A DNA stretch of 20,821 nucleotides. Source: SZUA-584 sp050943225 (lineage in GTDB: Bacteria > Bacillota > Clostridia > Christensenellales > SZUA-584). Below the pieces are notes generated by a model. It was not told the DNA's origin. It saw only the letters and a program-made list of their open reading frames with translations, and did not search any database. The stretch is taken from the NCBI GenBank assembly GCA_050943225.1, contig JBMNOT010000009.1, forward strand, positions 1-20,821. The letters are read 5' to 3'. Made by a program: the position numbers and the translations under genes. Below are positions 1 to 6,660 of this stretch, piece after piece (the stretch's first letter is position 1; each line of letters starts with the position of its first letter).

Positions 1-474
1 TTTCGGACTTTATGCGGTACCGAATCAGCGACAGATTGGAATCCAGGCTCTCCACCAGCGAATCGCGCGGGCCGCGGATGGTATAGGTCATCACCGGCTC
101 GGTGGTGCTGCGCTTTTCCACCTTTTTTAAGTTGACCACCACATACCGGCGGTCTTCTGAAAACAGCAGAACCGTCATGCCGTCCAGAATGTGACGCTCG
201 ACTGGGAAGTATCGCTGCTTATTATGCAGTCGTCCGCGAACATCACGCTTTCCACTGCTTCGCTGGCGGAAAGGCTTTGAGACCTGTCGTGCTGCAGCAG
301 CGGCTTTATCACCTGCTCCGCCAGCGCTTTTCTGTCGGTGAGCTGCTTGATGTAGAGTATAACCACATTCCCCGTGCCGAAGCGCAGGTGCCGTTCGCCC
401 AAATCCATCGATTTGCTGCGTATGCGATTTAATATTTCGTCAAGCTGCCGGGGTTTTCTTTGCACCGCTGCCAC
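1..474 (-). pseudogene. gerAA: Spore germination receptor subunit A (GerA family), frameshifted and cut by the window edge
   Basis: GerAA-type proteins are the membrane A subunits of nutrient-germinant receptors in the spore inner membrane. Reading leftwards from a GTG at 474, the first frame gives the usual N-terminal domain, with the family stretch VVILYIKQLTDRKALAEQVI, and then hits a stop at about 175. From about position 206 a second frame carries on the family sequence without a break (VERHILDGMTVLLFSEDRR, then the hallmark RGPRDSLVESLDSNLSLIRY) to the window edge. The break falls at a GGG run at 204-206, and restoring one base joins the frames. The start lies one base beyond the end of gerAC, with GAGAGAG upstream. 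Only about 155 of the usual 450-550 residues are visible. It is either a real one-base deletion or a sequencing error; damage in both neighbouring genes favours decay. Confidence 0.85.
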
Positions 475-475
475 C

Positions 476-1600
476 TCACGATACTCTCTCGCCCTGGGCT
501 TCCATGTCCATCAGCCCGCCCGGATCCAGTTCGCTGCTCACCGATATGTTGAATGCGGCGTTCTGATAGGCGCTTGTCCAATCGAGCTGCCGGAACAGGA
601 CAGGGTAGTGGATGCGGAACACATCTCACAGCTCCAGGTAATCGCATCCTATGGCCTGGGAATGCTGGATGGCTTGAACGATTTCGTCCAGCAGCAGGGC
701 TTGCATCTCGCTATTGATTACCTCCACCTGCTCCTTATCCACAGCGATATTATTGTCCATATACATGAGCTGCGCGGTATAATCCATGTCGATGTTAAAA
801 GTCACCTGACCGTTCAAGTATTGCGGGGTTATCTTGCGGCTTTTGCACTTTATCTCAACGGTGGCGATATATGAGTCTGTCGGCACGGCGCGGATGTGGG
901 CGATATTGCGCCCCAGCAGCCATATCACCCCGCCGGCCTCGTCCACAGGTATGAAACCGGCGTAATGGCTGCCCCTCATGATGGTGTAGCCGGTGAAGGC
1001 AAGGCGGCCGTTCACGGCGTCCATGTTCGCCACCACAAAGCTCCTGTCGGCGTAGAGGAAGTTTAGCGCGTCGGATACGGTATAGATGACCAGCTTGCCG
1101 CTGTCTTTCAGCGTCGTGATGGTGTCGTCTATTTCGTACCCCAGTGAAACGTTGCTTTCCAAGCTGACTGAGAAAATTTCTTCTGGTTTGCTGTGTGTGG
1201 TGACCACTTCCAGAACCCGCCGATAGTCCACCATGGTCTGCAGCCGGTAGAAGTATTCCTCAATGCCGTATTTTGCCAGCGAGTCCGTCAGCATCAGCGC
1301 CCGTACGGTGCCGAGAAACAGCGGCTTATCCATTTGGTTGTTGATGGCGCGCCGGGCATCGGCGTATGTCCTGCCGGCTCCAGAAACGACATCGTAATGG
1401 GCCGCGCCGCTTGTTTCCTGCTGCTGCCCTAAAGCCAGATTGGGCACTTCCGCATAGAAAACGAAATTGTCGCCCTCCCTGTCGGTAATTACCAGCGTGC
1501 ACAGCGATTTTCTGTTGATATCCAGAGCGTCCCAGCAGCCCGAGCTGATAAAAGCTGTGATGAGGGCCAGTGTGAAGAAAGCCGCCCGCTTAGCTGCCAT
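476..1600 (-). pseudogene. gerAC: Spore germination lipoprotein subunit C (GerAC family) with an in-frame stop
   Basis: GerAC proteins are lipid-anchored C subunits of germinant receptors. The ATG at 1600 gives MAAKRAAFFTLALITAFISS followed by GCWD, a lipoprotein signal peptide with its lipobox Cys, then the family opening (DINRKSL, FYAEVPNLALGQQ). The reading frame stays GerAC-like up to IGCDYLEL, where a TGA at 626-628 interrupts it. The same frame then continues without shift as DVFRIHYPVLFRQLDW and ends at a TGA at 476-478, giving a 374-codon frame, normal for the family. The stop therefore looks like a nonsense substitution about 50 codons before the natural end, not a natural terminus. 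The start overlaps the end of gerAB by 11 bases, so the operon was translationally coupled. A slightly shortened product is possible; I judge loss of function likely because both partners are broken. Confidence 0.88.
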
Positions 1601-2203
1601 GGGACACCGCCTTCCCGCCGCGCTTTTTGGCCTTGGCAATGAGAAAATGGACGAAAGGTACGAACAAGCTGCCAAACAGGCCGAGATACGTGCCCACCTC
1701 GTGATAGATTTTGTTGTAGTTTGGCATGCTGCACACGTAGAGGAACGGCACATAGACAAAAGCGCCTGCACACGCTGTAATCAGCAGGCGGCTTGCTTTG
1801 GGAAACAGGCGGCAAAGATATTCCACACAGCCATCAGTGCAATGGAGATACTCACAAACAGACCGGACAAGCCCACCGTGAGATAAATGATATCCAGGCG
1901 CGATATGATCTCCAGCCCCTTAGGGGAGGTGTCGCGTATCGCCACCACCAGAGCATCTTCGTGGTTGATGATGTCGTCGATGCCGATTTTCATGATGCTG
2001 GTCTCCACGCGGATCACATAGAACAGGCCCACCACGAGCAGGGAAAGAAATGCGGCTCTAGCCGGCTTTCTGCTGTTTTTATTCTTTGTCATGAACGGTA
2101 TCGCCAGCAGCACTTCGATGCCGAGGAAGGGGAATACGCGGGATAATGCGCGGCTCATAAACGCGGGCATAGCCGCATATCGTTTACCGACGGAGCACGG
2201 CAC
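1590..2203 (-). pseudogene. gerAB: Spore germination permease subunit B (GerAB family), 5'-truncated and frameshifted
   Basis: GerAB proteins are APC-superfamily-like membrane subunits of germinant receptors, about 360 residues with ten membrane spans. Only the C-terminal half is here. The family signature SRVFPFLGIEVLLAIPF lies about 2125-2180 and is followed by several hydrophobic spans. The frame then breaks at the runs TTT-GGG-AAA (1797-1805, plus strand) and continues in another frame as FPKASRLLITACAGAFVYVP down to a stop at 1590. One lost base explains the shift. Upstream of about 2210 the family sequence disappears; an in-frame TAA occurs near 2250 and the opposite-strand gene starts at 2291. 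The first five or so spans and the promoter are missing. The 3' end overlaps the gerAC start. Confidence 0.87.
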
Positions 2204-2290
2204 TACGCCGGATATTTTTGTTTTGCCAAAGCCACCAGAATTTACCGGTGCATCGGATTATTTGGCTAGCCGTATTGCAGGAGGTGCCGG

Positions 2291-3973
2291 ATGACAGGCG
2301 GCGGGGATATGGAGAGGCGGTACGCTGCGCTCGCTGCAGCGTTTGCCGCGGACGGCTTTCGCGTGGCGAGGCACGCGTACACCGAAACGGGGCGCCTCGG
2401 GCTGATGGCGCGCCATATAAGCGCCTCCAACTACGACACCGGCGAGAAAAAGGCGGCGTATTATCTGGAGGGCACAGCGTATGAGCGGGGCTATCTGATG
2501 GGGCTGCTGGCCGAGCCGCAGATTGCGGACATGGCGGTCAATTTTGCGGAAAACATCGTGTTCGACCAGATTGGGCTGGACTTTCTCAACCGGTTTGCGC
2601 TGCTTAAGAAGATGCTGGTAGAGCTGGTGTATGAGCTGACGCAGAGCGCCTGGCAGGCTTTGCCCGCTCATGTGCACGACGAGGCGGCGGGCATGCTGGA
2701 CGGCTGCCGCCGCAGCAACAGGAATACCCAGGTGACGATGCGGCGGCTGATTACGCTGAATGCGGGCGTCGACACGCTGCTGGCGCTGGTGTACACCGGG
2801 GGGATGCTGCGCGAGCATGTGCCGCGGCTGACTGCGGAAGACATCCGCTTAAAGCTCATGTGCAACGCGTTTACCGCGCTGGGTCCGGCGGCGTCCGGCG
2901 GGCACTATTTCGCGCGGGACTTCATGTTTGCGTCCGGCGAGGTGCTGCAGAACAACGTCGCCCACATCATCCACAAGCCCGAGGGGCGGGCGAGCGAGCG
3001 CGGGTTTGCGCACGTGAACGTGACGGCGCCGGGCATCATCGGCAGTTTCAGCGTGATGAACGAGCGCGGCGTGGCGGGGGGAATCAACCTCTCGCCCGCG
3101 GCCAATTGCGACCCGCAGCGCGCGGGCATGAACTCGCTGCTGCTGCTGCGCGACTGCGTGATGAAAGGCGGCAGTGCGCGGGAGGCGGCTTCGGTGATAC
3201 TGCGCACAAGGCGCGGCGTGCCGTGGAACTACGTGCTCTCGGACGGCGGCACCGACACCGCGTGTACGGTAGAGGCGGGCGCGTCGTGGGCGCATACCGA
3301 CTATATGAGCTATCCGCCTCCGCAGATAAGGCCCTATCTGCCCGGCGCCGCGTTTCTCGAGCGATACCCATATGCGCCGATTAAGGACGGCGTTGCGATA
3401 CGCTGGTACGGCGAGCCGGTGCCGCAGGAGTACCTGCACTTTAACCCCGGGCTGTGGCAGATATGGAACGCGACGAATGCCCCGCGCATCACGCTGCACC
3501 CGGACGCGCTGGAGCCGGACGGCTTTATCAACAGGACGCCGTACGAGAAAAATTGCCCTTCCACGCAGTATTTCCCGCCGGAACGGCCGCTGCCCGGCGT
3601 ATTTCTGACGTCCAACCACTTTCTAACGCCGGCCATGCGCATGTGCTCGATGGACGGGTGGGTGGCTGCCGTGACGCGCGGGCATGCCAACGACATACAG
3701 TGGCGCTACGACGCGCTGCGCGAGCAGCTGCGTAAAACGCTGCAGCGCGAAGGGACGATCGGGTTTAAGTCTGCGAAACAGCTGGCGGATTTCCTGGCGC
3801 CGTACGGCGCGTATCCCGAGTATTACCGTGACAAGCCGCGGAGCCGCGACGGGCGCGCGCTGCGCGTCGAGGGCTGCGTGTCGGTTTTCGACCTGAAAGC
3901 CAAGGTGGTGGAGAGCCATTACGGCTATTTCACCGACGAATGGGTGAGGACTACGCTGCCTACGTATCTGTGA
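2291..3973 (+). CDS. C45-like Ntn-hydrolase / acyltransferase family protein
   Basis: The 560-residue protein resembles the acyl-CoA:6-aminopenicillanic acid acyltransferase (peptidase C45) branch of the Ntn hydrolases, which make or break amide bonds after self-cleavage exposes a nucleophilic Cys. The sequence shows the N-terminal signature LEGTAYERGYLMGLL (residues 59-73), the probable nucleophile Cys191 in LMCNAFTALGPAASGGHYFA, the following RDF (209-211) that matches the family's RNxD-like motif, and GSFSVMNERGVAGGIN (251-266). There is no signal peptide, so it is probably cytoplasmic. The ATG at 2291 has AGGAGGTG at 2279-2286. It stands alone, head to head with the truncated gerAB and converging on a shared terminator. 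At 560 residues it is longer than typical C45 enzymes (about 350-400), with a long region after residue 340 that I cannot assign. The substrate is unknown. Confidence 0.72.
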   Translation: MTGGGDMERRYAALAAAFAADGFRVARHAYTETGRLGLMARHISASNYDTGEKKAAYYLEGTAYERGYLMGLLAEPQIADMAVNFAENIVFDQIGLDFLNRFALLKKMLVELVYELTQSAWQALPAHVHDEAAGMLDGCRRSNRNTQVTMRRLITLNAGVDTLLALVYTGGMLREHVPRLTAEDIRLKLMCNAFTALGPAASGGHYFARDFMFASGEVLQNNVAHIIHKPEGRASERGFAHVNVTAPGIIGSFSVMNERGVAGGINLSPAANCDPQRAGMNSLLLLRDCVMKGGSAREAASVILRTRRGVPWNYVLSDGGTDTACTVEAGASWAHTDYMSYPPPQIRPYLPGAAFLERYPYAPIKDGVAIRWYGEPVPQEYLHFNPGLWQIWNATNAPRITLHPDALEPDGFINRTPYEKNCPSTQYFPPERPLPGVFLTSNHFLTPAMRMCSMDGWVAAVTRGHANDIQWRYDALREQLRKTLQREGTIGFKSAKQLADFLAPYGAYPEYYRDKPRSRDGRALRVEGCVSVFDLKAKVVESHYGYFTDEWVRTTLPTYL

Positions 3974-3994
3974 GCGGCACGGCGAGCAAACCTA

Positions 3995-4010
3995 AAACAT
4001 TATAATGTTT
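3995..4010. repeat. Perfect 16-base palindrome
   Basis: AAACATTATAATGTTT is its own reverse complement. It lies 21 bases after the stop of the C45-like gene and before the terminator hairpin. With no unpaired loop it would form a poor hairpin, so a protein-binding site is as likely as an RNA role. No other copy was noticed in the window. Confidence 0.5.
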
Positions 4011-4030
4011 CGTGTGAGAATGGCGTAGAG

Positions 4031-4064
4031 AAAAACAGGCCGGGGCAGTTTCCCGGCTGTTTTG
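4031..4064. terminator. Bidirectional intrinsic terminator between convergent genes
   Basis: AAAACAG-(G)-CCGGG pairs with CCCGG-CTGTTTT around a short loop with one bulged G. The plus strand ends in TTTTG and the minus strand ends in TTTTT, so it can stop transcription both from the C45-like gene and from the oppositely oriented DUF2812 gene. Confidence 0.75.
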
Positions 4065-4189
4065 TGCATTTTACTTTATTAAATTCCATATGGAGGATTA
4101 GATTAACATAAAAAGGTTATAACATATATCGGCAGAATAGGCAGTGCGTATCGCTCATGGCAAAGTGGTTCGTTTGGGAGCATGCGGCG

Positions 4190-4723
4190 CTATCGGTCGA
4201 GGTTTTTGCGGATGCGGGCCATCACAACGCCCAGCGCGGCGACAACCAGGGCGCAGAATGCCGCCGACAAAACGAGCTCCAGCCGCTTCTCGGGCAGCAC
4301 CGGGGCGAATATGGCCGCGCCTGCCAAAGCCAGAGCGCCCAGCGCGAGCATGATGAACGATGCCGCCACGGCCCAGAAGAAACGCTTATTGCGGCTGCGC
4401 CGGCTGGGCCTGTCGGAGAACGACTCGGGGCGCTCGCCCTCATATTCGCGCCGCCACACGTAAGCGCTGGCCATCTGGCCCACGAACTCCCAGCCGAACT
4501 CCTCGTAGATGCGCTTGTAGTCTTTACGGGGCGCGGGCTGCAGGTCTACCACATAGCGGTAGCGCTTGGGCTCGCCTTTCTCAAAGCGCATGGCGAAGCT
4601 GCTCCACTGGCCGACCTTTACCGGGTGCCAGCCTTCAAGCGCCTGCTGCTCGAACCAGTTTTCATAGTCTGCGGGCACCGCGTACTTAAACGGCGTCCAC
4701 CAACATAGTTTCTTGCTGCTCAT
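4190..4723 (-). CDS. DUF2812 domain membrane protein, coupled to PadR
   Basis: This 177-residue protein has the DUF2812 pattern: a short aromatic N-terminal domain (KKLCWWTPFKYAVPADYENW, then LEGWHP and WSSFAMRFEKGEP, RYRYVVDLQ) followed by two hydrophobic helices at about 116-137 and 148-167 and a basic tail. The biochemical role of the family is not known. The ATG at 4723 overlaps the TGA of the padR gene in ATGA, so translation is coupled and the two products probably work together. PadR-DUF2812 pairs are common in Firmicutes, where the regulator often controls its membrane partner. I infer a membrane-stress or envelope role only from that general pattern; nothing in the sequence proves it. 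Confidence 0.83.
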   Translation of the reverse strand: MSSKKLCWWTPFKYAVPADYENWFEQQALEGWHPVKVGQWSSFAMRFEKGEPKRYRYVVDLQPAPRKDYKRIYEEFGWEFVGQMASAYVWRREYEGERPESFSDRPSRRSRNKRFFWAVAASFIMLALGALALAGAAIFAPVLPEKRLELVLSAAFCALVVAALGVVMARIRKNLDR

Positions 4724-5037
4724 TTGATGCCCTCCAAATGGCGGTATATCTCGCGGATGCGCGCCGCTTCCTCGCTCAGTATCTGCGCACCCGGCGGCGT
4801 GATTACGTAATACTTCTTGCGGTCCTCCTCGCGGACAGCGCGGATAAGGCCGTCGGATTCCAGCTTGCCCAGGCTCTGGTATACGGTGCCCGCGCCCAGC
4901 ACGATGCGCCCGCCCGTCAGCTCCTTCACATACTGCATAATGCCGTATCCGTGGCGCTCCTCCCGCAGCGAGAGCAGTATGTAGAGCATCGTCTCGCTCA
5001 TCGGAATGTACCGCTGCCGCGCTTTGTCGATGTTCAT
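4720..5037 (-). CDS. PadR family transcriptional regulator
   Basis: The 105-residue protein is a small PadR winged-helix repressor of the minimal subfamily. Visible features are MSETMLYILLSL, HGYGIMQYVKEL (recognition region), the wing motif GTVYQSLGKLESDGLI, RKKYYVITPPGAQIL, and a final helix that would form the dimer arm. I chose the ATG at 5037 because GGAGG lies seven or so bases upstream; an in-frame ATG 21 bases earlier lacks one. Its promoter contains a perfect inverted repeat in the spacer, so it probably represses its own operon, including the DUF2812 gene that overlaps its stop. The inducing signal cannot be read from the sequence. Confidence 0.92.
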   Translation of the reverse strand: MNIDKARQRYIPMSETMLYILLSLREERHGYGIMQYVKELTGGRIVLGAGTVYQSLGKLESDGLIRAVREEDRKKYYVITPPGAQILSEEAARIREIYRHLEGIK

Positions 5038-5062
5038 GCCCGCCTCCTTATATCGCACCGGA

Positions 5063-5083
5063 ATGTATCACGATGTAATATAT
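5063..5083. promoter_or_regulatory. Second, imperfect PadR operator-like repeat
   Basis: ATGTATCACGATGTAATATAT resembles the perfect repeat at 5089-5109, sharing the ATCAC half and a degenerate right half. Its centre (5073) is 26 bases from that of the first repeat (5099), about two and a half helical turns, and it lies between the -10 box and the padR start, around the transcription start. It could be a second, weaker operator. Confidence 0.5.
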
Positions 5084-5085
5084 TG

Positions 5086-5114
5086 AGTATATATCACGCT
5101 GTGATATATGTCAA
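5086..5114 (-). promoter_or_regulatory. padR promoter with built-in operator
   Basis: On the minus strand TTGACA (5114-5109) and TATACT (5091-5086) are separated by exactly 17 bases. The spacer carries the inverted repeat ATATATCAC-GCT-GTGATATAT (5089-5109), which runs from the end of the -35 box into the -10 box. A repressor bound there would block RNA polymerase directly. The arrangement is what is expected of an autoregulated PadR gene. Confidence 0.85.
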
Positions 5115-5150
5115 GGGGATTTTATTAAAACCATTGGAATGCTACGCACA

Positions 5151-5178
5151 GCAAAACAGCCGCGCAGTGCGGCTGTCG
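5151..5178 (-). terminator. Terminator of the trkA-trkH operon
   Basis: ACAGCCGC and GCGGCTGT form a perfect 8-base stem around a 5-base loop (5156-5176). On the minus strand it is followed by TTTTGC. It lies about 20 bases after the trkH stop. Confidence 0.8.
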
Positions 5179-5198
5179 GAATGAGTATGGGTAAGCGT

Positions 5199-6650
5199 TC
5201 AGGCTTTCCTGCGCCGCCAGATGGCGGGAGAGATGAGCAGCAGCATCGGGTAGATCTCCAGACGCCCGATGAGCATGTCGATAAAGAGTACGATCTTGCT
5301 GAAAGCTGAGAACATGGAGAAGTTGCCGACGGGGGACACGTGTCCGAGGCCCGGTCCGATGTTGTTGATGCAGGCGGCCACCGCGGTTGCGGAGGTTGTG
5401 AGGTCATAGCCGTCCAGCGCCACCAGCAGCACGGACAGCATTGTGATGGTGCCGTATACGACGATGAATGTGCCTGTGCCGTGAATCACTTCCTCCTGCA
5501 GCGGCACATTGTCCAGCTTGATGACCCTGACGGCCTGCGGATGCAGTATGCGCAGCGCCTCCCGCTTTATCGTCTTGAACATGATGATGAGGCGGGATAT
5601 CTTGATGCCGCCGCCGGTGGAGCCTGCGGACGCGCCCGCAAACATCAGCGCGACCAGCAGAACGCGGCTGAAAGACGGCCATTCGGCAAAGTTGGCCGTG
5701 GCGTATCCCGTAGTGGTCATCACGGAGGACACCTGGAAAGAAGAGTAGCGCAGCGCTTCGCCGAAAGTGCCATAAATACGGCCCCAAAGGTCGAACGCGA
5801 CAAGCAGCATGGAAGCTATCATGATGGCAAGATACACGCGCGTCTCTTCGTGGCGGAAGAACTGGCGGATCTTGCCGTTCAGCAGCAGGAAGTATGCGCT
5901 GAAGTTGATGCCGAACAGCGCCATGAACACCGTGATCACCACTTCGATATAAACGCTGTTGTACGCGCCGATGGACGCGTTTTTGATGGAGAAGCCGCCG
6001 GTGCCCGCCGTACCGAACGTGTGCGTGACGCTGTCGAACAGCGGCATGCCGCCCGCGAGCAGCAATATGATCTGAAGCACCGTCAGGCCAAGGTAGATCG
6101 CATAGAGTATCTTGGCGGTCTGGCGCGCCTTGGGCACCAGCTTTTCGGTGGTGGGGCCGGGGCTTTCCGCGCGCATCAGGTGCAGCGGGTCTGCACCCGA
6201 CATCGGCAGTATGGACAGGACAAACACCAAAAAACCCATGCCGCCGATCCAATGGGTAAAGCTGCGCCAGAACAAAAGGCCTTTTTCCATCGCTTCCACG
6301 TCGGTCAGTATGCTGGAGCCGGTGGTGGTAAAGCCGGATACCGTCTCGAACAGCGCATCCACGACGGACGGGATGGCACCCGTAAAGTAGAACGGTAGCG
6401 CGCCGAAAACAGATATGACAAGCCAAGAGAGAGACACCGCGATAACGCCCTCTTTGGCGTAGAACAGTTCGTTTTTGGGTTTTTTGCCAAACGCAAAGCT
6501 GATGAGCGCCATGGCGGCGATGACGATGCCGAAAACCAGCGCGGTTTGATACTCGCCGTAAAGCAGCGATACAATAAGAGACAGCCCCATAAAGGCCGCC
6601 TCGAACCGCAGCACCATTGCAAGCAGGTATCTGATCATGCCGAAATTCAT
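5199..6650 (-). CDS. trkH: Trk/Ktr-type potassium uptake channel subunit
   Basis: This 483-residue membrane protein is the ion-translocating subunit of a Trk-type K+ uptake system. All four pore-loop filter segments of the TrkH/KtrB superfamily are visible: TTTGSS (108-113), GTAGTGG (213-219), TTTGYA (312-317) and NNIGPG (429-434). The loop AGASAGSTGGGIK (338-350) is the usual glycine-rich gate region. Length and the long N-terminal part fit TrkH better than the shorter KtrB. The ATG at 6650 follows the trkA stop by about eight bases with only a weak ribosome site (GGTGG), suggesting coupling to trkA. It would assemble as a dimer in the cytoplasmic membrane with a TrkA ring on the inner face. 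Confidence 0.95.
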   Translation of the reverse strand: MNFGMIRYLLAMVLRFEAAFMGLSLIVSLLYGEYQTALVFGIVIAAMALISFAFGKKPKNELFYAKEGVIAVSLSWLVISVFGALPFYFTGAIPSVVDALFETVSGFTTTGSSILTDVEAMEKGLLFWRSFTHWIGGMGFLVFVLSILPMSGADPLHLMRAESPGPTTEKLVPKARQTAKILYAIYLGLTVLQIILLLAGGMPLFDSVTHTFGTAGTGGFSIKNASIGAYNSVYIEVVITVFMALFGINFSAYFLLLNGKIRQFFRHEETRVYLAIMIASMLLVAFDLWGRIYGTFGEALRYSSFQVSSVMTTTGYATANFAEWPSFSRVLLVALMFAGASAGSTGGGIKISRLIIMFKTIKREALRILHPQAVRVIKLDNVPLQEEVIHGTGTFIVVYGTITMLSVLLVALDGYDLTTSATAVAACINNIGPGLGHVSPVGNFSMFSAFSKIVLFIDMLIGRLEIYPMLLLISPAIWRRRKA

Positions 6651-6660
6651 ATCGCCACCG

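Noticed and set aside
626..628. TGA in gerAC as a selenocysteine codon or evidence of UGA reassignment
   Set aside because: Other genes in the window use TGA as a normal stop (for example at 3971-3973), the position is not a known selenocysteine site in GerAC, and no bacterial SECIS-like hairpin was evident after it. A nonsense mutation is simpler.
374..874. Plus-strand open frame of 166 codons over the gerA region
   Set aside because: It is opposite recognisable GerAC and GerAA sequence, has no ribosome site and resembles no family.
5340..6398. Long plus-strand frame opposite trkH
   Set aside because: Low-complexity, Arg/His/Gln-rich translation typical of an antisense shadow in GC-rich DNA; trkH with all four filter motifs explains the region.
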